From Leeuwenhoekiella sp. MAR_2009_132 (GTDB lineage: Bacteria > Bacteroidota > Bacteroidia > Flavobacteriales > Flavobacteriaceae): DNA of 64,000 nucleotides. The stretch spans positions 310,001-374,000 of the forward strand of contig NZ_JHZY01000002.1 in NCBI RefSeq assembly GCF_000687915.1, written 5' to 3'. The number at the start of each line of letters is the position of its first letter. Positions within the stretch are counted from its first letter, which is position 1. The notes below the pieces were generated by a model. It saw only the letters and a list, made by a program, of their open reading frames with translations. It searched no databases and was not told where the DNA came from. A program made the position numbers and the translations under genes. Shown in pieces: positions 52,967-61,981 of the stretch.

Positions 52967-55663
52967 ATGACGTATAAAAAAATACTACTCTCTGTTCTAC
53001 TAATTACAAGTACAACCTTACATAATGTTCAGGCTCAGAAATATTGGGATAAGATCAAAGAAAAAGAATCTACTCTAGGTTTAGAAAAAGGTTTTGAAAG
53101 CTATGAGACCGCACATTTTATTTTAAAACTGGTTAAAGCTTCTCAAACAGTAGCATCTTTAGCGCCAAAATCAAATCCCGATTTTGATTTTACACCCGGC
53201 GAGCGTTTAGAATTGCGCTCTAAAGATGGTTTGTATCAATTAGGTGATATTAATTTTAGATTACGCAATACAGATTCTCTAACGTGGCGCTCGTATTCTA
53301 CAGCAGTCAAACGTAAAGCAGTAACGCCTGTTAATAAAGAAGGTACATTGGCAGCAGCCAATCTTTCTGCAACGCTGGCAGACGATTTACCACTTGATGT
53401 CATACGTTATTATGCTCTTGATAAAGAAGATTTAATTCTGGGATTTGAATTTAAAAATACAACCAATTTTAATGTTGAACTGGGCGCATTAGGTATACCT
53501 ATGGTATTCAACAATATTCTTGAAGGGCATTCTCTTGATGAAGCACACGCAAAAAATGTATTTTTTGATCCTTATATAGGTGAAGATGCCGGGTATCTTG
53601 AGGTTAAAAAATTAGATGGCAATGATGAGGTGCTCTTAGTATTACCTGAAGAGAATATGCCTTTTGAAGCGTACAGACCTTTACTAGACGACGAGACACC
53701 GCGCAGTATAGTTTTTGAAGGCTTTCACGAGTGGATGCCGTTAAGCAAGGCGTATGCAGATAAAGAATGGCTTGGTGTTTCACAATGGAATACCCCTACT
53801 TCCGTTGTGATTAAACCGGGCGAGACTAGAACTTTTTCTTTAAAGTTTACACTTGCACCTTCAGTTAAAGAGGTTCAGCAAACGCTTATATCAAATAAAG
53901 TACCGGTTGCAGTAGGCATCCCGGGCTATGTGATTCCGCAGAATGTAAATGCTACATTGTTTTTAAATTATACTGCTGCAGTAACTGCTTTTGATGTTTT
54001 TCCTAAAGGATCACTTTCAATAGAAAAGAAGGAATCCACAGCTAACGGTTATGCCACGTATGCCGTTAAAGGAGAACAGTGGGGAAGGAGTAGACTTACC
54101 ATTACTTATGCAGATGGTAAACAGCAAACCGTAAATTATAAGATTATAAAAGCGGAAGATGAGCTGGTAACTGATTTTGGTAATTTTTTATTTGATAAAC
54201 AGTGGTACACAAATAAAGAAGACCTGTTCAAAAGGGCTCCTTCTCTAATTTCTTACGATTATGAAACAAAGCGACAGGTTACTGAAGATTCCCGTGCATG
54301 GATTGCCGGTTTAAGTGATGAAGGTGGTGCTGGCAGTTGGTTGGGAGGGATTATGAAGCAGCTTATAAAACCAGATCAGCAACAAGTAGCAAAGCTTGAA
54401 GATTTTATACATCAAACCATCTGGGGCAAACTGCAATACGATACGGGTGAAAATAAATATGGCGTGCGTAAAAGTTTATATTATTATGAGCCCGAGCAAA
54501 TGCCGGCGGGAACGTATAGCGATACCATTAATTACAAAACCTGGGCGGCATGGAGTAAGGAAGGTGCAGATGATCCCGGAAGATCCTACAACTATCCGCA
54601 TGTGGTGGCTGCTTACTGGACGATGTACCGTCTGGCACGATACCACGATGGGCTGGTAATACAACAAAACTGGGAGTGGTATTTAGACCAGGCATATAAA
54701 ACTATTTTGGCAATGAGTCGTCTTGCACCGTATTATGCGCAATTTGGACAAATGGAAGGTTCGGTTTTTGTTAAAGTTTTAGACGATTTAAAACGCGAGA
54801 AACTCACAGAAAAGGCAAATACGCTGGAGCTGGAAATGAGAAAAAGAGCTGAGCATTGGGAAACCCTTTCATACCCTTTTGGTAGTGAGATGCCGTGGGA
54901 TTCTACCGGTCAGGAAGAGGTGTATATGTGGTCAGATTATTTTGGTTTTGATGCAAAAGCAGCAGTAACATTAAATGCAATTTTAGCCTATATGCCAGTA
55001 ATGCCACACTGGGCATACAATGGTAATGCACGCAGATATTGGGATTTTCTGTACGGTGGCAAATTAACACGGGTAGAACGCCAAATTCATCACTATGGTT
55101 CAGGAATGAATGCCATACCTGTATTAGATGCCTATCGTAAAAATCCCACAGATTTACACTTACTCAAAGTAGGTTATGGAGGCTTGCTGGGTTCTGTTTC
55201 TAATATTACTGAAGATGGTTTTGGGCCTGCAGCATTTCACAGTTATCCTTCAACGTTAGAAATTGATTATTTATCTGGTGATTACGGCTCCAACTTTTTT
55301 GGATATGCTATAAATACTTCCTCTTATTTAGTTAAAGATCCCGGTTTTGGGTGGCTAGCCTTTGGCGGAAACATTACCGAAACAGATGATACACTATATC
55401 TAGAGCTAACTACGGCGGCTAAAAATGCCGTATTTATTGAGCCTTTAGGTTTGTGGATAACGCTTGATGCAGGACAGATAGAAGCAGTTACTTACACGAA
55501 AAATACACAGACTGTAGAACTGCAATTAGCAGCAAAAGATGATTTTACTCCTCAAGCATATATTCATCTTTCTGAAGGTTTTACCTTAAACTATCCTAAA
55601 GAACGGGAGGCTTATGTGATTCCTTTAAAAAATAAATCAACGTCTATTTCTATCAAAAAATAG
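52967..55663 (+). CDS. Large exported DUF5695-like protein, probable glycan-active enzyme
   Basis: 898 residues with signal peptide MTYKKILLSVLLITSTTLHNVQA. The first half is beta-sandwich (FTPGERLELRSKDGLYQLGDINFRLRN); the second half is helical and Trp/Tyr-rich (VVAAYWTMYRLARYHDGLVIQQNWEWYLDQAYKTI; EEVYMWSDYFGFDAKAAVTLNAILAYMPVMPHWAYNGNARRYWDF). The helical part resembles an alpha/alpha toroid as in many glycoside hydrolases and lyases. The DUF5695 name is from memory of similar proteins and needs checking. It lies in a SusC/SusD locus, which supports a role in glycan breakdown. Confidence 0.65.
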   Translation: MTYKKILLSVLLITSTTLHNVQAQKYWDKIKEKESTLGLEKGFESYETAHFILKLVKASQTVASLAPKSNPDFDFTPGERLELRSKDGLYQLGDINFRLRNTDSLTWRSYSTAVKRKAVTPVNKEGTLAAANLSATLADDLPLDVIRYYALDKEDLILGFEFKNTTNFNVELGALGIPMVFNNILEGHSLDEAHAKNVFFDPYIGEDAGYLEVKKLDGNDEVLLVLPEENMPFEAYRPLLDDETPRSIVFEGFHEWMPLSKAYADKEWLGVSQWNTPTSVVIKPGETRTFSLKFTLAPSVKEVQQTLISNKVPVAVGIPGYVIPQNVNATLFLNYTAAVTAFDVFPKGSLSIEKKESTANGYATYAVKGEQWGRSRLTITYADGKQQTVNYKIIKAEDELVTDFGNFLFDKQWYTNKEDLFKRAPSLISYDYETKRQVTEDSRAWIAGLSDEGGAGSWLGGIMKQLIKPDQQQVAKLEDFIHQTIWGKLQYDTGENKYGVRKSLYYYEPEQMPAGTYSDTINYKTWAAWSKEGADDPGRSYNYPHVVAAYWTMYRLARYHDGLVIQQNWEWYLDQAYKTILAMSRLAPYYAQFGQMEGSVFVKVLDDLKREKLTEKANTLELEMRKRAEHWETLSYPFGSEMPWDSTGQEEVYMWSDYFGFDAKAAVTLNAILAYMPVMPHWAYNGNARRYWDFLYGGKLTRVERQIHHYGSGMNAIPVLDAYRKNPTDLHLLKVGYGGLLGSVSNITEDGFGPAAFHSYPSTLEIDYLSGDYGSNFFGYAINTSSYLVKDPGFGWLAFGGNITETDDTLYLELTTAAKNAVFIEPLGLWITLDAGQIEAVTYTKNTQTVELQLAAKDDFTPQAYIHLSEGFTLNYPKEREAYVIPLKNKSTSISIKK

Positions 55664-55691
55664 GAATTCGTTTGAGTAAAGAAAACTAGTA

Positions 55692-56303
55692 TTATTTGTG
55701 ACCTACAGGGCTCATTACACCGGCTTTAATTTCAATTTTTAAATCGTTGTTTTCAGGTGGTATGGGACAGGAATAGTTGGGACTGTAGGCACAAAACGGA
55801 TTGTAGGCTTTATTAAAATCGATGATGATGGTATCTCCCTCAGGAATTCTCAAATCGATATATCTGCCGGCACCATAGGTTTCTAAACCGCTGGTATAAT
55901 CGGTGATGGGCAAGAAGAGATAATCTTTATATTCAGGAATTTCGCGTAAAGACTGTGATTGATAAACTGTTAATTGGTAAGGTTTTCCAAATAATTCGAA
56001 TTTTGCAAGCGCATAGGTGTCGTATTTTTTTACCACGCCAGAAGAGGTTTGAAAATCTATAGTTATAGGATTTGCAATACGCTCAAATGAGGCCTTTACA
56101 CGATAGTTTTCATCAATAGGATAAAAAGTGTGCGTGGTGAATTGCTCAATTTCTTCTGCGGTAAGTGGCGATTCTTCGGGGTTTTTATATTCAGCATTTA
56201 AATCGCTTTGAAAGGTCAAAATTTCTTTTTCATAATCGGTTTGTGCGTTTAAATTTCCGCAGTAAATAATTAAGAGTGAAATATAAAGTGCTGTTTTAAT
56301 CAT
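55692..56303 (-). CDS. DUF1684 exported protein
   Basis: 203 residues with signal peptide MIKTALYISLLIIYCGNLNAQ. The family block is YALAKFELFGKPYQLTVYQSQ, then LFLPITDYTSGLETYGAGRYIDLRIPEGDTIIIDFNKAYNPFCAYSPNYSCPIPP, characteristic of DUF1684. Upstream ATG options at 56324 and beyond would put residues before the signal peptide; 56303 is chosen. It starts 10 bases behind an AraC gene. Confidence 0.85.
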   Translation of the reverse strand: MIKTALYISLLIIYCGNLNAQTDYEKEILTFQSDLNAEYKNPEESPLTAEEIEQFTTHTFYPIDENYRVKASFERIANPITIDFQTSSGVVKKYDTYALAKFELFGKPYQLTVYQSQSLREIPEYKDYLFLPITDYTSGLETYGAGRYIDLRIPEGDTIIIDFNKAYNPFCAYSPNYSCPIPPENNDLKIEIKAGVMSPVGHK

Positions 56304-56313
56304 TGTAAATGTT

Positions 56314-57195
56314 TTAATGCGCATATAGGTTTTTAAACGATAAGGGGGTTTGATTTGTTTTCGCTTTAAAAATACGCGAGAAATAGGCATAATCTTCAAA
56401 GCCCAGAAGTTCAGAGATTTCATTTAGTGAATTTGAAGTATGCACCATAAGTCGCTTCGCTTCTAGTAAGGTACGTTCACTTATTAAATCTGTTGTGGTT
56501 TTGTCAAGAATAGTTTTGATAATGCGATTGAGATGTTTTGTGGTGATATTGAGTTTCTCAGCATAAAATGAAGCTGACTTTTCTTGTCTAAAGTGAATGT
56601 GTAATAATTTTTCAAATTCTTTCAAAATATGCACGTAATGAGCAGAAACTGTAGTGTTTTCTTCAGGTTCTCCGGTAATATAAAGCCGTGCCAGATCTAT
56701 ATAGGTAAGATTTATAAGGCTTAGTATTTTTTCAGTTTTATAAATGGCTGTTTCCAGATACGCTGTATAAATCTCTTTAAAGCGATTAATCAGTTGCGGA
56801 AGTTGCTTATGACTAAGAGTGATGGCGGGTGTATTATTTATAGAATAATAAAACGGAAAATGCTCAAGCCGCTGCTGCGGAAAGGCCATCTCAAAAGCAG
56901 CTAGTGTATGAAAAAAAATATAGCCTTGTGGTTGCGAAGTAAATTTCCAGAAATGAGTTTGCCCGGGATTAAGAAAAAACACAGAACCCGGTACTATGGC
57001 ATATTGTGTAAAATCTATTTCGTGCGTGCCCGTACCTTCGGTAAAAATAACGCACAAGTAAAAATTATGCGTATGCGGTTTGTGTACCAGTTTTTCATTG
57101 TCTCGTATATGCTTTGCAAAATCGTTAGCATATAATTCTGAAGCATTAAAATTGTGGTCAAATGCTTCAATTTGTAAAACCGGAATTCGTTTCAT
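56314..57195 (-). CDS. AraC-family transcriptional regulator
   Basis: 293 residues with cupin N-terminus (LVHKPHTHNFYLCVIFTEGTGTHEIDFTQYAIVPGSVFFLNPGQTH) and a double HTH C-terminus (SASFYAEKLNITTKHLNRIIKTILDKTTTDLI; LNEISELLGFEDYAYFSRIFKAKTNQTPLSF). Co-transcribed with DUF1684 downstream. It probably belongs to a separate small regulatory unit next to the polysaccharide locus. Confidence 0.9.
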   Translation of the reverse strand: MKRIPVLQIEAFDHNFNASELYANDFAKHIRDNEKLVHKPHTHNFYLCVIFTEGTGTHEIDFTQYAIVPGSVFFLNPGQTHFWKFTSQPQGYIFFHTLAAFEMAFPQQRLEHFPFYYSINNTPAITLSHKQLPQLINRFKEIYTAYLETAIYKTEKILSLINLTYIDLARLYITGEPEENTTVSAHYVHILKEFEKLLHIHFRQEKSASFYAEKLNITTKHLNRIIKTILDKTTTDLISERTLLEAKRLMVHTSNSLNEISELLGFEDYAYFSRIFKAKTNQTPLSFKNLYAH

Positions 57196-57297
57196 AGAAT
57201 TAGTTATGTCCTAAAAGTACAAAAAAGGAGGACATCGGTATAAGTCCTGTTGTGGTTTGTAAGTCTAATTTTGCTTTACAAATTAACCACTTCTGTT

Positions 57298-57645
57298 ATG
57301 AGTTTACTAGATATCCTAAAGTTTAAATGTCCTAATTGTAAAGAGGGAGCTATTTTTGAATCTAACCAACAGTTGTTTGCACTGCATATTCCTAAAATGC
57401 ATACACGTTGTAAGAAATGTAACCGCAAATTTGAAATTGAATCAGGCTTTTTTATAGGTGCGATGTATGTGAGTTATGGGTTAACAGTAGCAGAATTTCT
57501 AGCTGTTTTTATTCTTTGTTATTTTGTATTTCAGACTTCATTAATAACCGCTTTTCTTTTTGTTGTGGGTGTTATTTTACTTACCAGTACGCTAAATTTT
57601 AAACTTGCACGTACGCTGTGGATTTATATGTTTTACTCCAAATAG
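57298..57645 (+). CDS. DUF983 zinc-ribbon membrane protein
   Basis: 115 residues. CPNCKEGAIF and CKKCNRKFEIESGFFIGAMYVSYG give two CxxC pairs, a zinc-ribbon-like head of the DUF983 family. Two hydrophobic helices follow (GLTVAEFLAVFILCYFVF; LITAFLFVVGVILLTSTL). The ATG at 57298 is used; the frame starts 48 bases earlier without a reason. A TAATTTTG -7-like box lies at 57266-57273. Confidence 0.82.
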   Translation: MSLLDILKFKCPNCKEGAIFESNQQLFALHIPKMHTRCKKCNRKFEIESGFFIGAMYVSYGLTVAEFLAVFILCYFVFQTSLITAFLFVVGVILLTSTLNFKLARTLWIYMFYSK

Positions 57646-57679
57646 GGAATACATTTAGTATCACAGGCAGTGCTACATA

Positions 57680-57709
57680 AAAAAATCCTGATCGTTAGAT
57701 CAGGATTTT
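57680..57709. terminator. Terminator between DUF983 and tricorn genes
   Basis: AATCCTGATC-GTTA-GATCAGGATT (57684-57707) with flanking A and T runs, serving convergent genes. Confidence 0.85.
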
Positions 57710-57730
57710 AAAGCTAAAAGTGGGTATTAT

Positions 57731-60700
57731 TTAGTTTTTTGTTTTTATAGGATAGGATGGAGTAGTCAATCCTTTTGGGGGATTCTCTTTCAGCTGTTTT
57801 AAGATGATTTCAATCGCTTTTTCAAGCTGGGGGTCTTTCCCGGCAATTACTTCTTTTGGCGTTTGCTCTACTTCTACATCTGGTGGCGTACCTACATTTT
57901 CAATACCAAAACCTTCTTCATTATAGAAAGCCACATTAGGAGCTGTTACAATCCCACCATCTATAAATTCAGGATAACCCAAAACTCCTACCAGACCACC
58001 CCAGGTGCGTTTACCTACTAATGTTCCCAGATTGTTTCTACGGAATAAATAGGGTAAATAATCTCCTCCAGAACCCGCGGTTTCATCGATTAGCATCACC
58101 TTAGGGCCTTGTATAGAAGCGCTTGGGGCTTTCATATCACTGCCGTATCTAAAGTTCCAGTAGCTCTGCATCGGTTTGTTAAGCAAATCAATTACATAAT
58201 CTGCTAATTGCCCGCCACCATTAAAACGTTCATCAATAATAATTGCTTTTTTATCTGCCTGCGGGTAAAAATAGCGTTTAAAATACTCGTGACCTCCGGT
58301 TGCTGTATTGGGTACATATACATAAGCAACCTGGCCATTTGTAGCCTCATTTACTTTTTTAATATTGCCTTCTACCCAGTCGCGGTTACGCAGGCTCATT
58401 TCTGAATCTATAGCGGTTACCTGCTCTTCGTGTGCGTTATTTCCGTTAGGATTTGCAGAAAGGGTAAGTGTTACAATTTGGCCGGCTTTGTTTTCAAAAA
58501 AGCTATAGAAATTATCTGAAGAAGTAACTTCTTGACCATCTACTTTAATTACATACTCGCCAGTTTTAGCAGAAATCCCGGGTTCGGTAAGAGGAGCGCG
58601 CAAATCTGGATTCCAGTTGAGGCCGCCATATATTTTTGAAATTTGATATCTTCCGTTCTTCACAACATAATCTGCTCCCAGAAGGCCACCGCTAATTTCT
58701 TCTTTTTCAATACGGTTATCGCCGCGGTAATCAAAACGGTGATGTCCTACCGAAAGCTCTGCGAACATCCAGCCCATCATGCGATACAAATCGCTTTTTG
58801 TAGTTACATCTGGTAAAAAGATTTCGTATTGTTTTTTCATCGCTTCCCAGTCAACACCATGCATAGCAGGATCGTAAAAATAATCGCGGTTTACACGCCA
58901 GGCCTCGTTAAAGATATTTGCCCATTCTTGTTTAGGATTTATTTTAATCTGTATGGCTTCTAAATCTAGCGGTGGGTTATCAGCTTTTTTACCAGTCTCT
59001 GAAACAAACCAGCTACCGCCATTATAGTACATCATTTTTTTACCGTCTGAGCTAATCTCATAGGAGTTGGTTTCTACGATCTCCTCATCCTCCTGTTCTG
59101 CTAAATCATATTTGTGTAGCATCACGGCGTCATCGTGAGCGGGATAGGACAGGTAAAATAAAACACCTTCTTCTGGTACCGAAAGTGAGCCGTAATAACC
59201 ACTGCCTACAGGAATGGCAACCATTCTGTTTAAAATACCATCCCAGTCAATTTTTAAGGTAGGAACAGCCTTTTCTTTTTTATCATCTTCGGAAGCTTTT
59301 TCTTCTTTTTCGGCTTCTGCTTTAGCAATTACTTCAACATCATTTTCTTTTGCAAAAGGTGATTTTACATCATTCTGAAGTGTTATTAAATACAAAGAGT
59401 TTGAAGCTTCCATATCCTGATTAGACTGGTCAAACCAGTTCACCACCGGCCCAGCATCTGTAGAGGCGGTTAGGTATAAATACTTACCGCTAGGGTCAAA
59501 TGTAGGATTTGCAACATTTGAGAGTCCGTCTGAAATAGGATACGATTTATTTTCGCTTTGCGAAAAAAGATAGGCCTGTTCAAAATTAGTATTGGTAATT
59601 AAAGTATAGGCGAGCCAATTAGAATCTGCAGACCAGCTCCCAAATAAATCCCGGTAAACTCCCGGCTGATACAAGATATCCTGGGCTACTTTTTGTGTTT
59701 TTCCGGTAGCAACAGTGGTGATGTATAAATTTCTGCCATTATCTACATAAGCTACTTTTTTACTATCTGGCGACCAGTGAATGTATGCATAAAAACCGGT
59801 ACCCTCTAGCTGAATGCTTTTTGCAGCTGCGGTGCTATTTTGATCTTTAACGTGCAAAGCATACTCACCGCTTGCGTCAGAAAAATAAGCGATAGACTTG
59901 CCATCTGGCGACCATTTGGGGTAGTTTTCGTGTACTCCTGGAGTTTGTGTAAGATTTGCCACGTCTCCTTTTTCTGCAGGGACAGTTACTATTTCTCCTC
60001 TAAAATCTACTACAACTCGTGCCCCTGAAGGAGAAATACCACCGCTACGTACATAATCACTTCCGCTTACAAAACGCTCGCGAAGCTCTAGCAAATCTGT
60101 TGCGATGCCTATAGTGAGTTTATTTAATGATTTTGTAGATGTGTTATAACTGTGTAAGTATCCTGCCTGCTCGAGTATAAGAATTCCTGCGCTGTTTACA
60201 TCAAGATCTTGCAAGCCAAAATTTATGAAATCTGTGTGGCGTGTTATTTTTTGTGAAGCCAGATCGTAGCTATATAAATTAAACTCGCCATCGCGATCAC
60301 TTTTAAAATATACCGAACTCCCAGAGAATACCGGTTGCGCATCATTACTACCATCTGTAGGTTTAGGGATCTCAACAACTTCTTTAGTAGCAGTGTCAAA
60401 AATAAAAATACGCGATTGGGTACCACCACGATAATGTTTCCACTGGTTAAAACGATCTGGAATAGGCGTGTAGGCAATGTATTTGCCATCATCTGAATAA
60501 CTGGCCCAGTAGGCATTAGGTATTTCTAGTTGTGTGGTATGCCCTCCTTCTATAGGAACTGTAAATAGTTGTGCATATCTATTTGTAAATAAAGACCGTT
60601 GAGATGCAAAAAGCACATGTTTACCATCTGGCGTAAAATCGCGCACCCAGTCTGAGTAAGGATGGTAAGTAAGTCGTTTAGGCACACCGCCGGTAGTGGC

Positions 60701-60991
60701 TACAGTAAAAACATCTGTATTGCCATCATATTCTGCACTAAATGCAATCGTCTTGCCGTCTGGTGAGAAAACCGGGTTTGACTCTATTCCTTCGTCAATA
60801 GTTAATCTACGAGGTTGAGAACCATCTTTATTAGCTACCCATAAATCTTCAGCATAAATGAAAGCGATATGATTTATACTTATAGCAGGCTCGTGCATAA
60901 GCCGCGTATCTATGGTGTTAACCTCCTGTGCAAATCCCGCAATACCTAAGGAAATTGCCAGGATACTTAAAATTTGACTTTTAAAATTCAT
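57731..60991 (-). CDS. Tricorn-like S41 protease
   Basis: 1086 residues with signal peptide MNFKSQILSILAISLGIAGFAQ. About 25-560 form WD40/propeller repeats of the tricorn type (PKWSPDGKSIAYFSDASGEYALHV; PVFSPDGKTIAFSAEYDG). A Glu/Lys linker (AEKEEKASEDDKKEKAV) lies near 560-590. The C-terminal half has a PDZ domain (GEYVIKVDGQEVTSSDNFYSFFENK) and the S41 catalytic core, with the nucleophile in DETAGSGGDYLPYLFRR near 960. These periplasmic peptidases digest proteins and peptides. Monocistronic. Confidence 0.92.
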   Translation of the reverse strand: MNFKSQILSILAISLGIAGFAQEVNTIDTRLMHEPAISINHIAFIYAEDLWVANKDGSQPRRLTIDEGIESNPVFSPDGKTIAFSAEYDGNTDVFTVATTGGVPKRLTYHPYSDWVRDFTPDGKHVLFASQRSLFTNRYAQLFTVPIEGGHTTQLEIPNAYWASYSDDGKYIAYTPIPDRFNQWKHYRGGTQSRIFIFDTATKEVVEIPKPTDGSNDAQPVFSGSSVYFKSDRDGEFNLYSYDLASQKITRHTDFINFGLQDLDVNSAGILILEQAGYLHSYNTSTKSLNKLTIGIATDLLELRERFVSGSDYVRSGGISPSGARVVVDFRGEIVTVPAEKGDVANLTQTPGVHENYPKWSPDGKSIAYFSDASGEYALHVKDQNSTAAAKSIQLEGTGFYAYIHWSPDSKKVAYVDNGRNLYITTVATGKTQKVAQDILYQPGVYRDLFGSWSADSNWLAYTLITNTNFEQAYLFSQSENKSYPISDGLSNVANPTFDPSGKYLYLTASTDAGPVVNWFDQSNQDMEASNSLYLITLQNDVKSPFAKENDVEVIAKAEAEKEEKASEDDKKEKAVPTLKIDWDGILNRMVAIPVGSGYYGSLSVPEEGVLFYLSYPAHDDAVMLHKYDLAEQEDEEIVETNSYEISSDGKKMMYYNGGSWFVSETGKKADNPPLDLEAIQIKINPKQEWANIFNEAWRVNRDYFYDPAMHGVDWEAMKKQYEIFLPDVTTKSDLYRMMGWMFAELSVGHHRFDYRGDNRIEKEEISGGLLGADYVVKNGRYQISKIYGGLNWNPDLRAPLTEPGISAKTGEYVIKVDGQEVTSSDNFYSFFENKAGQIVTLTLSANPNGNNAHEEQVTAIDSEMSLRNRDWVEGNIKKVNEATNGQVAYVYVPNTATGGHEYFKRYFYPQADKKAIIIDERFNGGGQLADYVIDLLNKPMQSYWNFRYGSDMKAPSASIQGPKVMLIDETAGSGGDYLPYLFRRNNLGTLVGKRTWGGLVGVLGYPEFIDGGIVTAPNVAFYNEEGFGIENVGTPPDVEVEQTPKEVIAGKDPQLEKAIEIILKQLKENPPKGLTTPSYPIKTKN

Positions 60992-61111
60992 GTGTTGATT
61001 TTGATTGATTTTGAGTTTGTAGTTTAATATCTTAAATGAATGTTTTAGACTTGCTTAAGTTACTAAAAAACCAAATTCTAATTTGAGAGTCCGCAAGACT
61101 GAAGCATAAAT

Positions 61112-61145
61112 AAAAAGTCCGTTGAAGATTTTCAACGGACTTTTT
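61112..61145 (-). terminator. Terminator downstream of the coiled-coil lipoprotein
   Basis: AAAAAGTCCGTTGAA-GATT-TTCAACGGACTTTTT, a perfect 15-bp stem, on the 3' side of the minus-strand gene ending at 61189. Confidence 0.9.
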
Positions 61146-61188
61146 ATTTTAGATGATTGATTTGTAAAGCGAGAATATGCTCAATAAA

Positions 61189-61671
61189 CTAATGTTTTTC
61201 AGTTTTTTTAAGAGATTCTTGTTCTGCTTCAATCATTTTTAATTCAGTTTTGATTTGTGTTAAACGAGCAGCGATATCTGTGTTGTTAGCTTCCATCTCT
61301 ACTAATTGTGCCTCCATTTGCTCTACTGAAATGCTGTCTGACATAAAGTAAGATTTTACGTCTGCATGGCTTTCAATCAGTTTTTTTAATTTAGAAAGCG
61401 AAGTTGCCTGCTCTTTTAATAAAACCTGATGCTTAGCTAAATCTGCAATTGCAATAGAATCTGTTTCCTCTACATCTTTCAATTTTTGTGCAAGTGTACG
61501 GGTGTCAGTTTTAAGTGCATCGTGATGAACCGTCATCGCATCGTGTACCACATCAAGACTATCTGTATGCATAACATACTCTAGATATTGCTCGTGTAAA
61601 ACTTTACGCGTATCATCGCAACTCACAAAAAGGGTAGCAGCAAACGCGCTAAGTATTATAAATTTTCTCAT
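61189..61671 (-). CDS. Coiled-coil lipoprotein
   Basis: 160 residues, signal MRKFIILSAFAATLFVSC (lipobox FVSC). The mature part is helical throughout with heptads (TLAQKLKDVEETDSIAIADLAKHQVLLKEQATSLSKLKKLI; MEANNTDIAARLTQIKTELKMIEAEQESL). It resembles periplasmic coiled-coil lipoproteins that brace the envelope. No family name. Confidence 0.78.
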   Translation of the reverse strand: MRKFIILSAFAATLFVSCDDTRKVLHEQYLEYVMHTDSLDVVHDAMTVHHDALKTDTRTLAQKLKDVEETDSIAIADLAKHQVLLKEQATSLSKLKKLIESHADVKSYFMSDSISVEQMEAQLVEMEANNTDIAARLTQIKTELKMIEAEQESLKKTEKH

Positions 61672-61926
61672 AATAAATCTAATCGTTAATGACGGAATAA
61701 ATATAAAAAAGAAACTGAACCCATAGCTTTACTCTGGCTATAAATGCTGTTAAATTATAGTTAGAAATTTTAAATGTTGCATTACACTGGTATTTGCCTA
61801 CTTTGCGATTTAAAATTGCTGAAATTGCAAATTAAAGAATAACGTTGTTAGTCGCTATTACTGCTTCTGATAATACCAAATAGGACTTAGTGATCAAATT
61901 ATAGCTCTTAAGATAATAAGCAAAAC
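61672..61926. other. Intergenic region between helicase and lipoprotein genes
   Basis: No gene or clear motif beyond the terminator at 61927-61963. A CCTACTTTG sequence near 61798 is one base short of a -7 box. Confidence 0.5.
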
Positions 61927-61963
61927 TAAAAAATCCGCTGTAGTTGCCTACAGCGGATTTTTT
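61927..61963 (-). terminator. Terminator of the DEAD-box helicase gene
   Basis: AAAAATCCGCTGTAG-TTGC-CTACAGCGGATTTTT, a perfect 15-bp stem (61929-61962). Confidence 0.92.
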
Positions 61964-61981
61964 AGTTGTCAAAACCAGTTC

